From positions 17,814 to 81,813 of the forward strand of contig NC_011694.1 of assembly GCF_000150955.2 (NCBI RefSeq): a stretch of DNA of 64,000 nt. The letters are read 5' to 3'. Below the pieces are notes generated by a model, which saw only the letters and a list, made by a program, of their open reading frames with translations, had not been told where the DNA came from and did not search any database. The DNA comes from Phaeodactylum tricornutum CCAP 1055/1. Its lineage: Eukaryota > Bacillariophyta > Bacillariophyceae > Surirellales > Neidiaceae. A program made the translations under genes and the position numbers. Positions 50,354 to 61,714 of the stretch are shown piece after piece (position 1 is the first letter of the stretch; every line of letters starts with the position of its first letter).

Positions 50354-52651
50354 ATGAAGGCCTTGATTCGCAAGCGGATTATGTGGAGCAAGAGGACCGC
50401 CACGACGGAGCAAAAGGCTTCCGCTTCTCTTTCGTTTGCCTCACTGTCAGCACTCCCTTCGCTGCGAGACAGAAAGGAAGCAACGGTTTCAACCCCCAAT
50501 ACATCAATCGGGAGTGTGGGTGAGGAAGAGGCTTGGACGTCGAAACGATCTTTTCGCTTGTTTGGGCGTAGGAATAAACGCAAGCTGAGCCCTCAGTCTC
50601 GTTCTGCCCCATCCAGCATTCCAAGAACAACAAGGAAAATCGAGGCTTTCAGTAACGAGACAAACTCAGTTCACAGTCGATTTCTTTCCCAAATAAGGCG
50701 TCGTGCATGTAGCACTTTGAACAACAAGGGCCGGAACGGACTAATAAGCAAAACACATGATCTTCGGGACCCAGGCCAGTGTAAGGCCTTGACGACACCG
50801 CGCGAAACTACCGTTCCCGCTACGCATTAATCGCAACAGCGATTGAAATGTAGTCGCGAAATCGACGTCCTGTCCAATTGTACCGGACTGGCTAAAGCAT
50901 CACAATCCGAGTCAAATTCGTTCTTGCACGAGGCAAGTGCGTTTGACGATGCAGCTAGAGCAGGAGGAGAGGAACTCCTTGTGGACGTGCCAGTGTCGAA
51001 TGGTTATTCGGTCATGGCTAGTTTGCAACATTTGTACTGTGAATATCTGTGTGGAGGCAGCAATTCCGAAAGAGAGCATAGTTTTGATACGCAGTCCGTG
51101 TACGACTTGATTACCTCATATCTTGGTACAGCGCAATCTCAAGAACAACTCTATGCTGGTCGTGCGAAGCGATTGTTAGAAAATCCAGCCGTTCTAGAAA
51201 ATTTTGAACGTGTTTTTGAGCGACACCTGAAGGCGGGGTTAGCGGCCAAGCTCATGGAAGAAGACGAGGGGGAATTGGAGCAGTCAGGACCGCAATCTAG
51301 TCTTGCTGCGCCGTCTCAACTTCCGCAATCCCTACTGCGCTCACGTTTCTTTACTTATAAAGCTGGTTCTAAGCATCACACGCCTCGCCAATCTCTCCGA
51401 AAACCCCGCAAGGTTCAGCACCACGTAAGTCTCCACCGCATCAATGCGGTAAACGAGGCGGCGTCATCTGTGACAGCTCCCGTCGCTCAAGCCACCAAGG
51501 GGCATCCGGCAACTTGCCATTGTCAAAAGCATACCGCGCCGATCGTCCCACCACAGCTTTGGCCCCAAGGTCAACTTTTGATGCGACCTACACCTGGATC
51601 TGGCGTTCGTATCAGAGGCATTCGTTTTGCCAAGGCAACATCGTCGTCGTATTTGTGGCAAGCGTCCGACTATCCGTCTGGTCAATCCCCTGTGACCTGG
51701 CCACAAGCTTTGCAGGACCACTGGAAAGAGGCGAACGTGCATATATCTGCAACTGCCATGCCAGAAGGTCATGACGAGCTCCTGCAGCGTCTGCAGTCCT
51801 ATCGCATGTGCCCAAACTGTATGATCCTTCCCGTGAATAATGGAAATGAGCCCGACGGAGAATCGCTAGTGACAGATTTTGAATCGGACTTATTTGTCGG
51901 CACTATGCTGGTCCGGTTACGTCACACACAAGGTACTACACCGGAACCATACAATGATCAGATCGGGTACTTTGCCAATGTGAAACGACGTTACCAAGTG
52001 GTGATGCGCGGTCGTTTCAAGCAAAGTATTCCGTGGACACGTTGTGTGGCGGGTTTGGAGCTGACTCGCAAGACGGCGCGTTTGCCCGCAAAATGCGTCG
52101 TCAAGGGGGCCATGAAAGTCATAAGCTTCCTTGCGCCACAACTAGATGCGCAATTGGAAGGTTCCCATCCCCATAGTTTGACGCCACTCGGTAGCACGGC
52201 GCAATCCCTCAGGGTGCAGCGTAATACGCCATCAAGTATTGAGAATAACTACGATGAATTCGATCTTGAAGCCAAGTTAGAAGAACCAACTCGTGACGAA
52301 GAAACTTTGCTAGGAAAAGCAAGTACGGCAAGTAGTACAACGTCACGAGCTCGCTTTCGGAAAAAGGGCTTTGATAAAGTATTTGGGAGCAAGGAGGCAA
52401 GTCTGCAAACCAATCCGGAGGACATATATACGTTTGAGTTTCTGCAGCACTTGTTCAACTTTCAGGAGTTTTCCATTGAGCTCAGTTCCCTCTTTGGCAG
52501 TATCCATTTGCAGGACTGCCTTGATGGGCAACCACTACAAATAGTGGCGAAGCACAAAGACTCAAACAACACGCGACTATGGAGCTTTGACGTTTGGCAC
52601 GAGTGTTTGTACCGAGAAGCTGTTGCGTTTGACGAAAGAAATTGCGACTAG
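50354..52651 (+). CDS. DUF1769-like protein, probably with one intron near its 5' end
   Basis: The frame opens at ATG 50354 and runs to 52651, except for one in-frame TAA at 50828-50830. A GTAAGG donor at 50781 with an acceptor at 50897 would remove it and keep frame, giving a protein of about 725 residues; this splice is a guess. The N-terminal part is basic and Ser-rich (RSFRLFGRRNKRKL). The C-terminal half has the order seen in DUF1769 proteins: FESDLFVGTMLVRLR, IGYFANVKRRYQVVMRGRFK, a LPAKCVVKGAMKVISFLAPQ stretch, and a late LFGSIHLQDCLDGQ with WSFDVWHECLY. Function of that family is unknown. No membrane segment. If the TAA is not spliced, translation could start downstream at the next ATG. 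Confidence 0.6.
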
Positions 52652-52988
52652 TCGTCAATGACCACTACCAAAGAATATTTGTTGGAGATAATGCTACTGA
52701 CAGTCAGCAGATATACTGCAACAGAAAGATTCAGGAAGGAATAGAATTTGTATTCGCATGCGATAGGCTTTTATAATATACCTTGTGTGTATGGATGTGT
52801 AGCTCATGTGACACTTTGGCATGTCATTACACATCACAGACGGTGCATTTGTCGTTTGTCACTACTTTTCTTTGTCAAGGAATCTGTGGGCGTTTGTTTG
52901 GTTTAAGTAACATAAACAGGATTGCTACTCTATGAAATACTGCGGGAGCTCTTTCCTTACTTCTATTTTCGTACTTCCTGATCAGAAA
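52652..52988. other. Intergenic region
   Basis: 337 bp between the DUF1769-like gene and repeat copy A. One TNACWGTNA copy (52697-52705) and nothing else. Confidence 0.35.
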
Positions 52989-53165
52989 ACGAGAGGCGGA
53001 CGGGGTCAGGGACGGCGTCGCGTCGACGGAAGACAGGGTAGGATTGGCAGTGGGTGTCCCAGAAAGAGTGATCACCAAAAGTCCGGTGTTGGGGAATTTT
53101 CCTTTTCGTCATTCCGAGGACAGTGCAAACCAGATGGACGAGACGGACTAGCCAGTACAGACAGA

Positions 53166-53203
53166 CAGCCTGCCTGCCTGCCTGCCTGCATGCCTGCCTG
53201 CCT
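53166..53203. repeat. CCTG microsatellite
   Basis: A run of CCTG units with one CATG interruption. In copy B the equivalent tract (about 59802-59829) is shorter and has two CATG units, so it is the most variable part of the duplication. Confidence 0.9.
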
Positions 53204-54468
53204 TTGATCTGCACTGGCAAGAGCTGTGTAGAAAAACAGGTCTGGGTAATGGCCTAGTTTCAAATGCTTTGGCAATAGCTAACTAACTGTAACATAACTA
53301 GCTTTTGAGTTTCCATGGTATTTGTTTTTTGTGTTTTATTACACTTATAACAAAGCTTTGTGCAGTTCCTATCTTGGCAGGCACCCCATGTTCACTGGGT
53401 AAACAATGGTCCCTTTCAACCAAGAAGGTTCCACGACTTGCCCTGTACCTTTGGTACTAGAGTGTCGTGGGGAGGATATGGCGCCCCCGTTCGCCCCGGT
53501 CTATTATCAGCGGATCTTCGGTTCGCTTAATGACAATCCAATTGGCGGGTCTAACCTCGTCGCCCCGTGGCGGCTGTTCGCTTTACTTTCCCTCCAAATC
53601 GGGAGCTTCTCTCTGTGGAGAATACTCGTGTGGCGGGGCTCGCTGGCTCATCTCTACCACTGATTTGTTTCCGATCGGTTTCCGATACGCTGTTCTTTTT
53701 GGAAATCACGATCCTTGCTTTGCTTTGCTTGGCAAGGACAAGAAATGCCGTACTGCTGCGAAAGCCATTCATGCCCGACGAGGGGAGCGTGCGTCGTTTG
53801 TTTCATGAAGAGGACTAATGCGGGTGAGTACGAACACTGGTAGCCAAGAATCTCTGGGAGATGCACTCGATATGCCAGACGTTGGGAGGTGGCGTCGTTT
53901 ATTACCGCGAGTGCATCTGTATTCCCTTCATTGATACTCGAACCACCAGCTCTTGTTTGGAGGGCGACAACATGGACGGTGTGCTTTTACGACGGGCCAA
54001 GTCTCTCGCTTGTCAATCGACCTTTCTGCCTCAATTGGAGTTGTGAGCAGAAGAAGGAGCGCAGGAAGTGAGTGTGAATTCCCGCTTTTTGGCAATTCGG
54101 TGATGGCGTTATCCCGTAGTAAAGTTGTGTTGATTTTGCGTAGAAGCGCATTCGGGCGGAAAGTTTGAGACCGGTTTTGTGTAACAGCAAGTGGGAATCG
54201 ACCGTTGAGCCTTGTTTGGTGGGGAAGAAAGACAGCGAGTAGGGAGACCGGTTGTGTGTAACGTAACGCAGTGCGGGACTCGACGAAACCGACGACCAGC
54301 CAGGAACCCAATGTATAACAGTAACAGTATATTGCTTGCTCCAGCAGAGTTAGTCAGTCCTCTTTGACCTGCTTCGTGCTTTCTACAGTGACGAGCGGAA
54401 TGGAATGGTTCGATTGACAGTGACCACCAGGAGTGTGAGCAAGTGTACCATACGCGGTACTTGATTGG

Positions 54469-54605
54469 TAGAAAACTGCAACGTAGTAGAATAACGGGCT
54501 AACTTACATTAACTGTAAGCTAGCTAGAATCGTCCAAGTAGAAAACTGCAACGTAGACTAACGGGCTAACTTACATTAACTGTAAGCTAGCTAGAATCGT
54601 CCAAG
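54469..54605. repeat. Tandem pair of about 67-70 bp
   Basis: Two units (54469-54538 and 54539-54605) begin TAGAAAACTGCAACGTAG and end CTAGAATCGTCCAAG, differing by a short indel. Each contains CTTACATTAACTGTAAGC, and so one TNACWGTNA palindrome. The pair is conserved in copy B (from about 61091). Confidence 0.9.
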
Positions 54606-54641
54606 GGGACCCGAAAGGATCCCGTATACCTACTTTCATAG

Positions 54642-54877
54642 CCGATCAAAGGCGTAGGAAAAACATAAGACGAATACCTAACTTACAGTTAACTGTAAGT
54701 AATAGACTTGTCTGGTGGTAGACTGACTTACTGTTAGGGATATGAACCCCATATGTACCGCTTGACGTATGGTAGGGGTTTTCTATTGGGGCGTACAAAT
54801 TCGCTGTCACAGTCTAGTACTTACATTAGGTATTACAGTTACAGTTAGTCTTATGTTTTTCCTGCGCCTTTGATCGG
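54642..54877. repeat. Inverted repeat with 30-bp arms
   Basis: Arms 54642-54671 and 54848-54877 are complementary except at one position. The arm contains GATCAAAGGCG and AAAAACATAAGAC. The 176-bp centre is rich in TTACAGTTA/TAACTGTAA-type palindromes. In copy B the arms (61264-61293 and 61470-61499) match perfectly. The layout is like a miniature foldback element, but no target duplication is evident. Confidence 0.8.
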
Positions 54878-55041
54878 TCAAGCAGTACATGGGGGGTTGT
54901 TAGAAGCCACAGAGGACGAGCGCCTATTGCGTATGCAGGAGCTGGGGGTTTTCTAAGGTCACGGTCAAGGAACGTGATGACGCCTGGTGCAAACTACAGG
55001 GACTTACATTAGCGAACGTGAAAGCGAGTTATATATATCTG

Positions 55042-55425
55042 TTGGCCGCGCTCTTGCTTCAAAATTGCGACCTTCCTTCCGCAAGAAAGGTTTACGGCCC
55101 TGCTGGATCACTGGGCATACGATGGCAGGTGCCTTGAGGTAGGCACACGGCAGTGGACGACGAAGATTTCAACAGCGGCTCACGACAAAGACCTCGAGGC
55201 CGACAATGTTTTGCTGCCGTCGCGATTCGGGATCCCATCGTCTGGATGGCCTCCATGTGTTGACAACCATACGCCATGAGATGGCAGCCAAGGAAGGATG
55301 CCAACGGTACGGCACACTGTCCACATTTCGTGGTGAAGGAAAAGGACGGAACCAACCACTCGGTCCTGTTTCATGTGCGATACTCCAATGTTACTCGGCA
55401 TTACGAGAGCATGGTCCACCATTGG
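55042..55425 (+). pseudogene. Sulfotransferase relic, copy of 47931-48329
   Basis: About 384 bp match the middle of the sulfotransferase-like gene at 47436, from TTGGCCGCGCTCTTG to CATGGTCCACCATTGG. They include the 3'-phosphate-binding region and the block encoding HVRYSNVTRHYESMVHHW. Small deletions and substitutions disrupt the frame in its first half. The second half is open and runs in frame into the exportin-2 relic that follows. Both ends of the parent gene are missing. Confidence 0.9.
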
Positions 55426-56408
55426 TGCTCCGTAGACCACACTGCCACAGCACTATTTGAACCTCAACCTCTCTTGTTCGAACTATTCAACATAGTGCTG
55501 CAAATGGATATTGAGGAGTTCACACCTTCCGTCTCCCAAGTCTTGGCACAGCTACTAGAGTATCGCCCTAATGGCTTGGATACGGCCTACCAAGCACTCT
55601 TTCCCCCGTTGCTGACCCCGGCCGGGTCTTTGGGATAAGCGTGGAAATGTTCGGCGTTGTCATGTCTGATGCAAGCCTACATTCGTAGGCGGCACCAGAG
55701 TTGCTGAGACAAGTAAAATCACATATTGGGTGCTTTCCAAAAGCTGATTTCGTCAAGAGCTACAGCGACCAATACATTTGACGTGCTGTTACCAGCGATT
55801 CTTCACTTTCCACAAGAAGAAATGGAAACGGGTATTGCTACATTCTTTCAGCTGGTGTCGGCACGGTTGCAAGCGGGCAAAATGCCCAAATATGTCCGGT
55901 TTTACACACAGCTCTCTTCATTGGCAAGTGTAACGCGAATGTGTTTTTGAATTATATGAACACAATGCAGAATGGCTTTTCATCGAACTTGTTGGAGCAT
56001 GTATGGATCCCACGTGTGACGACGGATCCCCCGGTCCAGCGTACGGAAGCCAAAGTGCAAGCTTGTTGTGTGCGCACTAAGCTGCTTTGTCAATACTCAG
56101 CCATGTTGAAGGATACCATTGGGCAAGCCATTTGGTCAAAAGTGATCCTTACCACAATCGCTATCCTTACACAGCCATTGTTTAGCGCCATGGAAGAAAC
56201 AGATTTCGATGAGGAAGAGATCGAAATCGGGTATCACGCCCAATTTTCGCAGCTTATAGTTGCGAGAAATGCCGTAAAAGATCCCTTCCCGGACAAGGCG
56301 GACCCTACACTTGGTTTTGCCCAGTCTCTTGATCAAGTTTCGAATGCATATTCGAGATGCATATTGCCCTTGATCCAGCAGGGGCTGAACGGGGCGGACC
56401 CAAAGTAG
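55426..56408 (+). pseudogene. C-terminal relic of exportin-2 (CSE1/CAS)
   Basis: Three open pieces in different frames (to 55638, 55726-55950, 55941-56408) read in the order of the CSE1/CAS C-terminus: LFELFNIVLQMD, YQALFPPLLTP, HILGAFQKLISSRATATNTF, LVSARLQAGKMPKYVRF and GYHAQFSQLIVARNAVKDPF, then LGFAQSLDQVSNAY. These correspond to conserved blocks of human CAS such as LGVFQKLIASKANDHQGF and GYQTAFSQLAFAGKKEHDP. Exportin-2 returns importin-alpha to the cytoplasm. This copy lacks the N-terminal three quarters of the protein and has at least two frame changes, so it is a dead fragment. A full-length gene should exist elsewhere in the genome. Confidence 0.8.
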
Positions 56409-57720
56409 TGCAACTATTGTACATTACATTCTGTCTGTGTGCATCGGATACCTATCCATGAATGCTTCAATTTTGTTCGAGCGCTGCAACTTTCGTCTCG
56501 GCAACACGCAATACTATGGGACACGACAAAACAGGAGGGCGAGGTCCCAAGCGCAAGGCCGATGCTTCCGTATCGACAGTAACAGGAGCGCCCAGTCCGA
56601 GCTGCCACATCGGAAGCAGCTGCATTGACAACACAAACAAAGCGCGACTTGTTCTGGAGTCTGCTTGTCTCGAAATCGAGTAACCGAAAGAGGAACTCGC
56701 ATTTCGGATTTGTATTGATTGTGACTGCAAAGGAACGCCAAAACATCCCCTAGCTCGTTTGTTCCCAAGTCTCAACACAATTTTGCACGGAAGGATTGAT
56801 ATGGGGTTACACTCCCGACGCGACAATAGAAGAAACCGGGGGGACAGGCAAACTCGAATGTTCAAAACAAAACCTCTGTCTTCCGTCAAAGCCAAAATAA
56901 TGTAAGTTAGCTACAATTTACGAACGCTATGAGCGACGGGTTGCTGCTTGAGACGACTTGTCGATGACTCTCTCCAATCCGTTCATCTAGGGGAAGGAAC
57001 AATTCAGCTGAACATGAACTTAATTTTGAAAGAGACAGTTCAAAGCAGCTCTATCGAAAAGTTAGTCAGAGTCTATGTTCGGCGGCCATATCAAAGAGAG
57101 TTCCCGCGACCGCCCCCCACCACCACCACCATCACCACACAAAGACACGACAATATACAATCACCTTCCAAGTCTTGATCAAAACAAGTGGGAGAGAATT
57201 TTTTGGCCTTCAGACCCGGAAACCTCCTTGCCACATACCTTTCCCAACCAGAATTTAAGGGCATCTTACGTGGATCAGTGTCCTCTTTGTCTCTGATCAA
57301 AGGTAAGCAGTTCGCGTTTGGCATTAATTATGCCGTCGAGACCGGCCGTATACCGCATATGTATACTCCAGGCGAAAAACTCATTTGCCGTCAATCTTTA
57401 ATTTCCAAATGCCAGAATTAATCGCTCTAAATATTCGGAAACCTGTACCAGTAGTGGTTGGTACATAGCTTCCTTTTATAGTACAGCTGGCAACTGAACA
57501 AGAACAGAAATGTTCTGTGGCTGTAGCACGAGACTTTTCGTAAGGCTTGTGGATAGAAACAGGCTCATTTTGTTCATTCGTGAAGTCTTTGGGACTCCAT
57601 GGATTAATGGACTAGCATGTTCAGTCTAATATAACATCCAAGATTTTTTCTGCCTTGTGGCCAGTAGGATGTGGTGTGCAAGTGAGTGCATGTGCTTATT
57701 GTTTACGGTTGCATCTTACA
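56409..57720. other. Intergenic region
   Basis: About 1.3 kb. Short frames only. It includes a CCACCACCACC-type stretch near 57108-57140. Nothing recognised. Confidence 0.4.
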
Positions 57721-58368
57721 TTAGACAGTTTTCTCGTCATCTTCCGGAATAGGGGGGGCGGCGGCGGTCAGCATTTCGGCTTTGCTGTTTTGTGTGGTGA
57801 CATCATCGATCTGCGTTTCCGGCAGCTGTACGTCATCGATCTGCGTTTCCGGCAGCTGTAGAGCGGGTGCTTCCACAAAGTGCAACTGACTGTCTCCAAG
57901 GAGTTGGCGGGCCAAAGACAGAAAGGGTTTTTCACAGTTGTAGTTGGATTTAGCGGAGATTTCGTAGTACTGCATGTTCTTTTTACAGGGGAATATGATT
58001 TCATCCGTTTTGTTTCCCGTGAGCACAATGGGAATGTTCATGCAGACGCGCGTGAGATCTTTGTAGTAATTGGGAACACTCTTGTAGGTAACGAGGGAAG
58101 TAAGGTCGAACATGATAATGGCGCACTGTCCCTGGATGTAGTACCCGTCGCGAAGTCCACCGAACTTTTCGGTTCCCGCCGTGTCCCAAACATTGAATTT
58201 GATAGGTCCGCGGTTGGTGTGGAAAAGTAAGGGATGGACTTCGGCACCGTGTGTTGTCACGAACGTCTTTTCGAATTCGCCCGTCAAATGGCGCTTGACA
58301 AAGCTCGTCTTGCCGACGCCGCTGTCGCCAATGAGAACGAGCTTGAATTCGGGAGTTTGGGAGCTTGC
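57721..58368 (-). CDS. Divergent Ran-type small GTPase
   Basis: The visible exon encodes about 215 residues, reading from a likely acceptor (ATACAATAG at its 5' side) to the stop at 57721. The start codon must lie in an upstream exon I could not place. Ran hallmarks: [20 protein letters not shown] (P-loop), [54 protein letters not shown] and [16 protein letters not shown]. Two features differ from Ran. The catalytic Gln after DTAG is Thr, and about 12 residues between NKTD and KKNMQYY are missing. The usual acidic DEDDDL-type tail is replaced by a duplicated LPETQIDDV repeat and PEDDEKTV. It could be a specialised, slow-hydrolysing paralogue or a decaying copy; a normal Ran gene is expected elsewhere. 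Confidence 0.75.
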   Translation of the reverse strand, partial: ASSQTPEFKLVLIGDSGVGKTSFVKRHLTGEFEKTFVTTHGAEVHPLLFHTNRGPIKFNVWDTAGTEKFGGLRDGYYIQGQCAIIMFDLTSLVTYKSVPNYYKDLTRVCMNIPIVLTGNKTDEIIFPCKKNMQYYEISAKSNYNCEKPFLSLARQLLGDSQLHFVEAPALQLPETQIDDVQLPETQIDDVTTQNSKAEMLTAAAPPIPEDDEKTV

Positions 58369-59622
58369 CTATTGTATTTGTTTCAGTTCCAGGTAATGGA
58401 AGTAAGGCACATTATTTAGTTGACCAAGAGACCATGCAGGAGAAAGGGACACGAAACATTGGTGAGTAAGGGAAGTGTAAGGAAACAGCATCATACAGCA
58501 ACACTAAAGGCATGAGGTTGACCACGCAAAACCAAGCATCCAGAGCGACGACGCAATCAGACCCCGTCCTTGTTATCGTCCTCGTACACACTAGAGCAGG
58601 ATTTGATTTGGCAGTAAGCAATGCTTTCGACGAACGCAGTCGGGCATTATTGGCTCCTGAAGGCTTTGGTGGGTTCTTCTTGCCGACGCCGACGACCTTT
58701 CTTCCCTACCAACAAATACCCTAGGGCCCCCTAATTTACAGTACGCATATCATGTCGCGTTGAACATACAACGTTACGTACCATGGTGCTGACAGTGAGT
58801 GATTTGAATGCGGAACAAAAGAGGCTCCGACGAGTTTGGAAACGAGACGAGAAGAAAAAAGGATGAAGTGATCTGTCTGTAAAAGTACCATAAGCGTAAT
58901 TTCTTCTGGCAATCCTGCACTCCCTACCTACCGGTATCTATTGGGTGGCGTGCCTGATTTGACTTATTGAATTGAAATAACAGACAAGACATGTCCTATT
59001 TATGGAGTGATTTTTTTGGCGCGCCAGACTGATTTTTCTAACAGTAGGAGGAACCAAAATGAAAGGAAATTAGGGCCACAACCTTCCCGCTAAGCTTGAT
59101 ATTACTACTTACATTGCAAGTGGACGGCGTGCCGTTCGAAGCGGCGTTGACCTACGCCGCCAAGGTGATACCCTGGGAAGATGGAGTCAGCAGTGCTTGG
59201 CGGATGATCTCAATATTGGGGTCCGTTGGAGTGGAGGAGGCGTGGCGAAGAATTGCTTGGGATGGATTCAGAATGGACGAAAAGGGCTTGTACACTCTGC
59301 GTTGGTGATGATTGCTCCGACGGGTAGGCAGTGCCGGGGAAAGGCACTTTCATTCCGGTGTCTCTGCTTTCCGCACTTGGCGGTATACTGGTCGGAGCGC
59401 TCCTTCCGGTCCGTGATAATGAGGCCTTCGAGAGACGCGCATTCACGGCCTGTGTTTTGTTTTGGCTTGGCTCTCGGCGGTGCTCTGGTGAGGTACAGGA
59501 GTCGGATGATCCATCGCCGGCACGCCGTTGAGCAGGGATTGATTCGGGACGGATTCGGCGGTACGGATTGACGGGGACCGTATTGGCGACGACGGAGTCT
59601 GTAACTCCAATCGCGGAGTCCG
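58369..59622. other. Intergenic region between the Ran-like gene and repeat copy B
   Basis: About 1.25 kb. 58369-58780 should contain the 5' exon of the Ran-like gene. 59090-59600 has overlapping open frames in several phases, including a hydrophobic run (PVSLLSALGGILVGALL), which may be a decayed membrane-protein gene that I cannot name. A TNACWGTNA copy lies near 58790. Confidence 0.35.
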
Positions 59623-61714
59623 ACGAGAGGCGGACGGGGTCAGGGACGGCGTCGCGTCGACGGAAGACAGGGTAGGATTGGCAGTGGGTGTCCCAGAAAG
59701 AGTGATCACCAAAAGTCCGGTGTTGGGGAATTTTCCTTTTCGTCATTCCGAGGACAGTGCAAACCAGATGGACGAGACGGACTAGCCAGTACAGACAGAC
59801 AGCCTGCCTGCATGCATGCCTGCCTGCCTTTGATCCGCACTGAGAAGAGCTGTGTAGAAAAACAGGTCTGGGTAATGGCCTAGTTTCAAATGCTTTGGCA
59901 ATAGCTAACTAACTGTAACATAACTAGCTTTTGAGTTTCCATGGTATTTGTTTTTTGTGTTTTATTACACTTATAACAAAGCTTTGTGCAGTTCCTATCT
60001 TGGCAGGCACCCCATGTTCACTGGGTAAACAATGGTCCCTTTCAACCAAGAAGGTTCCACGACTTGCCCTGTACCTTTGGTACTAGAGTGTCGTGGGGAG
60101 GATATGGCGCCCCCGTTCGCCCCGGTCTATTATCAGCGGATCTTCGGTTCGCTTAATGACAATCCAATTGGCGGGTCTAACCTCGTCGCCCCGTGGCGGC
60201 TGTTCGCTTTACTTTCCCTCCAAATCGGGAGCTTCTCTCTGTGGAGAATACTCGTGTGGCGGGGCTCGCTGGCTCATCTCTACCACTGATTTGTTTCCGA
60301 TCGGTTTCCGATACGCTGTTCTTTTTGGAAATCACGATCCTTGCTTTGCTTTGCTTGGCAAGGACAAGAAATGCCGTACTGCTGCGAAAGCCATTCATGC
60401 CCGACGAGGGGAGCGTGCGTCGTTTGTTTCATGAAGAGGACTAATGCGGGTGAGTACGAACACTGGTAGCCAAGAATCTCTGGGAGATGCACTCGATATG
60501 CCAGACGTTGGGAGGTGGCGTCGTTTATTACCGCGAGTGCATCTGTATTCCCTTCATTGATACTCGAACCACCAGCTCTTGTTTGGAGGGCGACAACATG
60601 GACGGTGTGCTTTTACGACGGGCCAAGTCTCTCGCTTGTCAATCGACCTTTCTGCCTCAATTGGAGTTGTGAGCAGAAGAAGGAGCGCAGGAAGTGAGTG
60701 TGAATTCCCGCTTTTTGGCAATTCGGTGATGGCGTTATCCCGTAGTAAAGTTGTGTTGATTTTGCGTAGAAGCGCATTCGGGCGGAAAGTTTGAGACCGG
60801 TTTTGTGTAACAGCAAGTGGGAATCGACCGTTGAGCCTTGTTTGGTGGGGAAGAAAGACAGCGAGTAGGGAGACCGGTTGTGTGTAACGTAACGCAGTGC
60901 GGGACTCGACGAAACCGACGACCAGCCAGGAACCCAATGTATAACAGTAACAGTATATTGCTTGCTCCAGCAGAGTCAGTCCTCTTTGACCTGCTTCGTG
61001 CTTTCTACAGTGACGAGCGGAATGGAATGGTTCGATTGACAGTGACCACCAGGAGTGTGAGCAAGTGTACCATACGCGGTACTTGATTGGTAGAAAACTG
61101 CAACGTAGTAGAATAACGGGCTAACTTACATTAACTGTAAGCTAGCTAGAATCGTCCAAGTAGAAAACTGCAACGTAGACTAACGGGCTAACTTACATTA
61201 ACTGTAAGCTAGCTAGAATCGTCCAAGGGGACCCGAAAGGATCCCGTATACCTACTTTCATAGCCGATCAAAGGCGTAGGAAAAACATAAGACGAATACC
61301 TAACTTACAGTTAACTGTAAGTAATAGACTTGTCTGGTGGTAGACTGACTTACTGTTAGGGATATGAACCCCATATGTACCGCTTGACGTATGGTAGGGG
61401 TTTTCTATTGGGGCGTACAAATTCGCTGTCACAGTCTAGTACTTACATTAGGTATTACAGTTACAGTTAGTCTTATGTTTTTCCTACGCCTTTGATCGGT
61501 CAAGCAGTACATGTGGGGTTGTTAGAAGCCACAGACGACGAGCGCCTATTGCGTATGCAGGAGCTGGGGGTTTTCTAAGGTCACGGTCAAGGAACGTGAT
61601 GACGCCTGGTGCAAACTACAGGGACTTACATTAGCGAACGTGAAAGCGAGTTATATATATATCTGTTGGCCGCGCTCTTGCTTCAAAATCGCGACCTTCC
61701 TTCCGCAAGAAAGG
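59623..61714 (+). repeat. 2.1-kb segmental duplication, copy B
   Basis: Direct repeat of 52989-55091, same orientation, about 4.5 kb away. It includes the shortened CCTG tract (about 59802-59829), the tandem pair, the inverted repeat (61264-61499) and the first bases of the sulfotransferase relic. Its right end is cut by the LTR element. Confidence 0.95.
61666..61714 (+). pseudogene. Sulfotransferase relic, stub in copy B
   Basis: 49 bp identical, apart from single changes, to the start of the relic in copy A (55042-55091) and derived from 47931 onward. The junction with the preceding GAGTTATATATAT sequence is the same in both copies, so the sulfotransferase piece was joined before the 2.1-kb duplication happened. 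The remainder of the relic, if present, lies beyond the inserted element. Confidence 0.85.

Larger units (their letters stand above)
52989..55091 (+). repeat. 2.1-kb segmental duplication, copy A
   Basis: Near-identical to 59623-61714, starting at ACGAGAGGCGGACGGGGTC and ending at CGCAAGAAAGGT. Visible differences are few: the length of a CCTG microsatellite, an AGTT indel near 54350, and scattered substitutions. It contains no gene I recognise; its open frames are short and overlap on both strands. It carries the CCTG tract, a 67-70-bp tandem pair, an inverted repeat, many TNACWGTNA palindromes, and at its right edge the start of the sulfotransferase relic. Confidence 0.95.

Noticed and set aside
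53406-54311. Several frames of 60-127 residues in the duplicated segment, on both strands and identical in both copies
   Set aside because: They overlap each other in many phases, have no known domain, and are preserved simply because the copies are recent.
59210-59746. A 178-residue minus-strand frame, Pro/Ser/Arg-rich
   Set aside because: Runs across the boundary of repeat copy B, has low complexity and no recognised homology.
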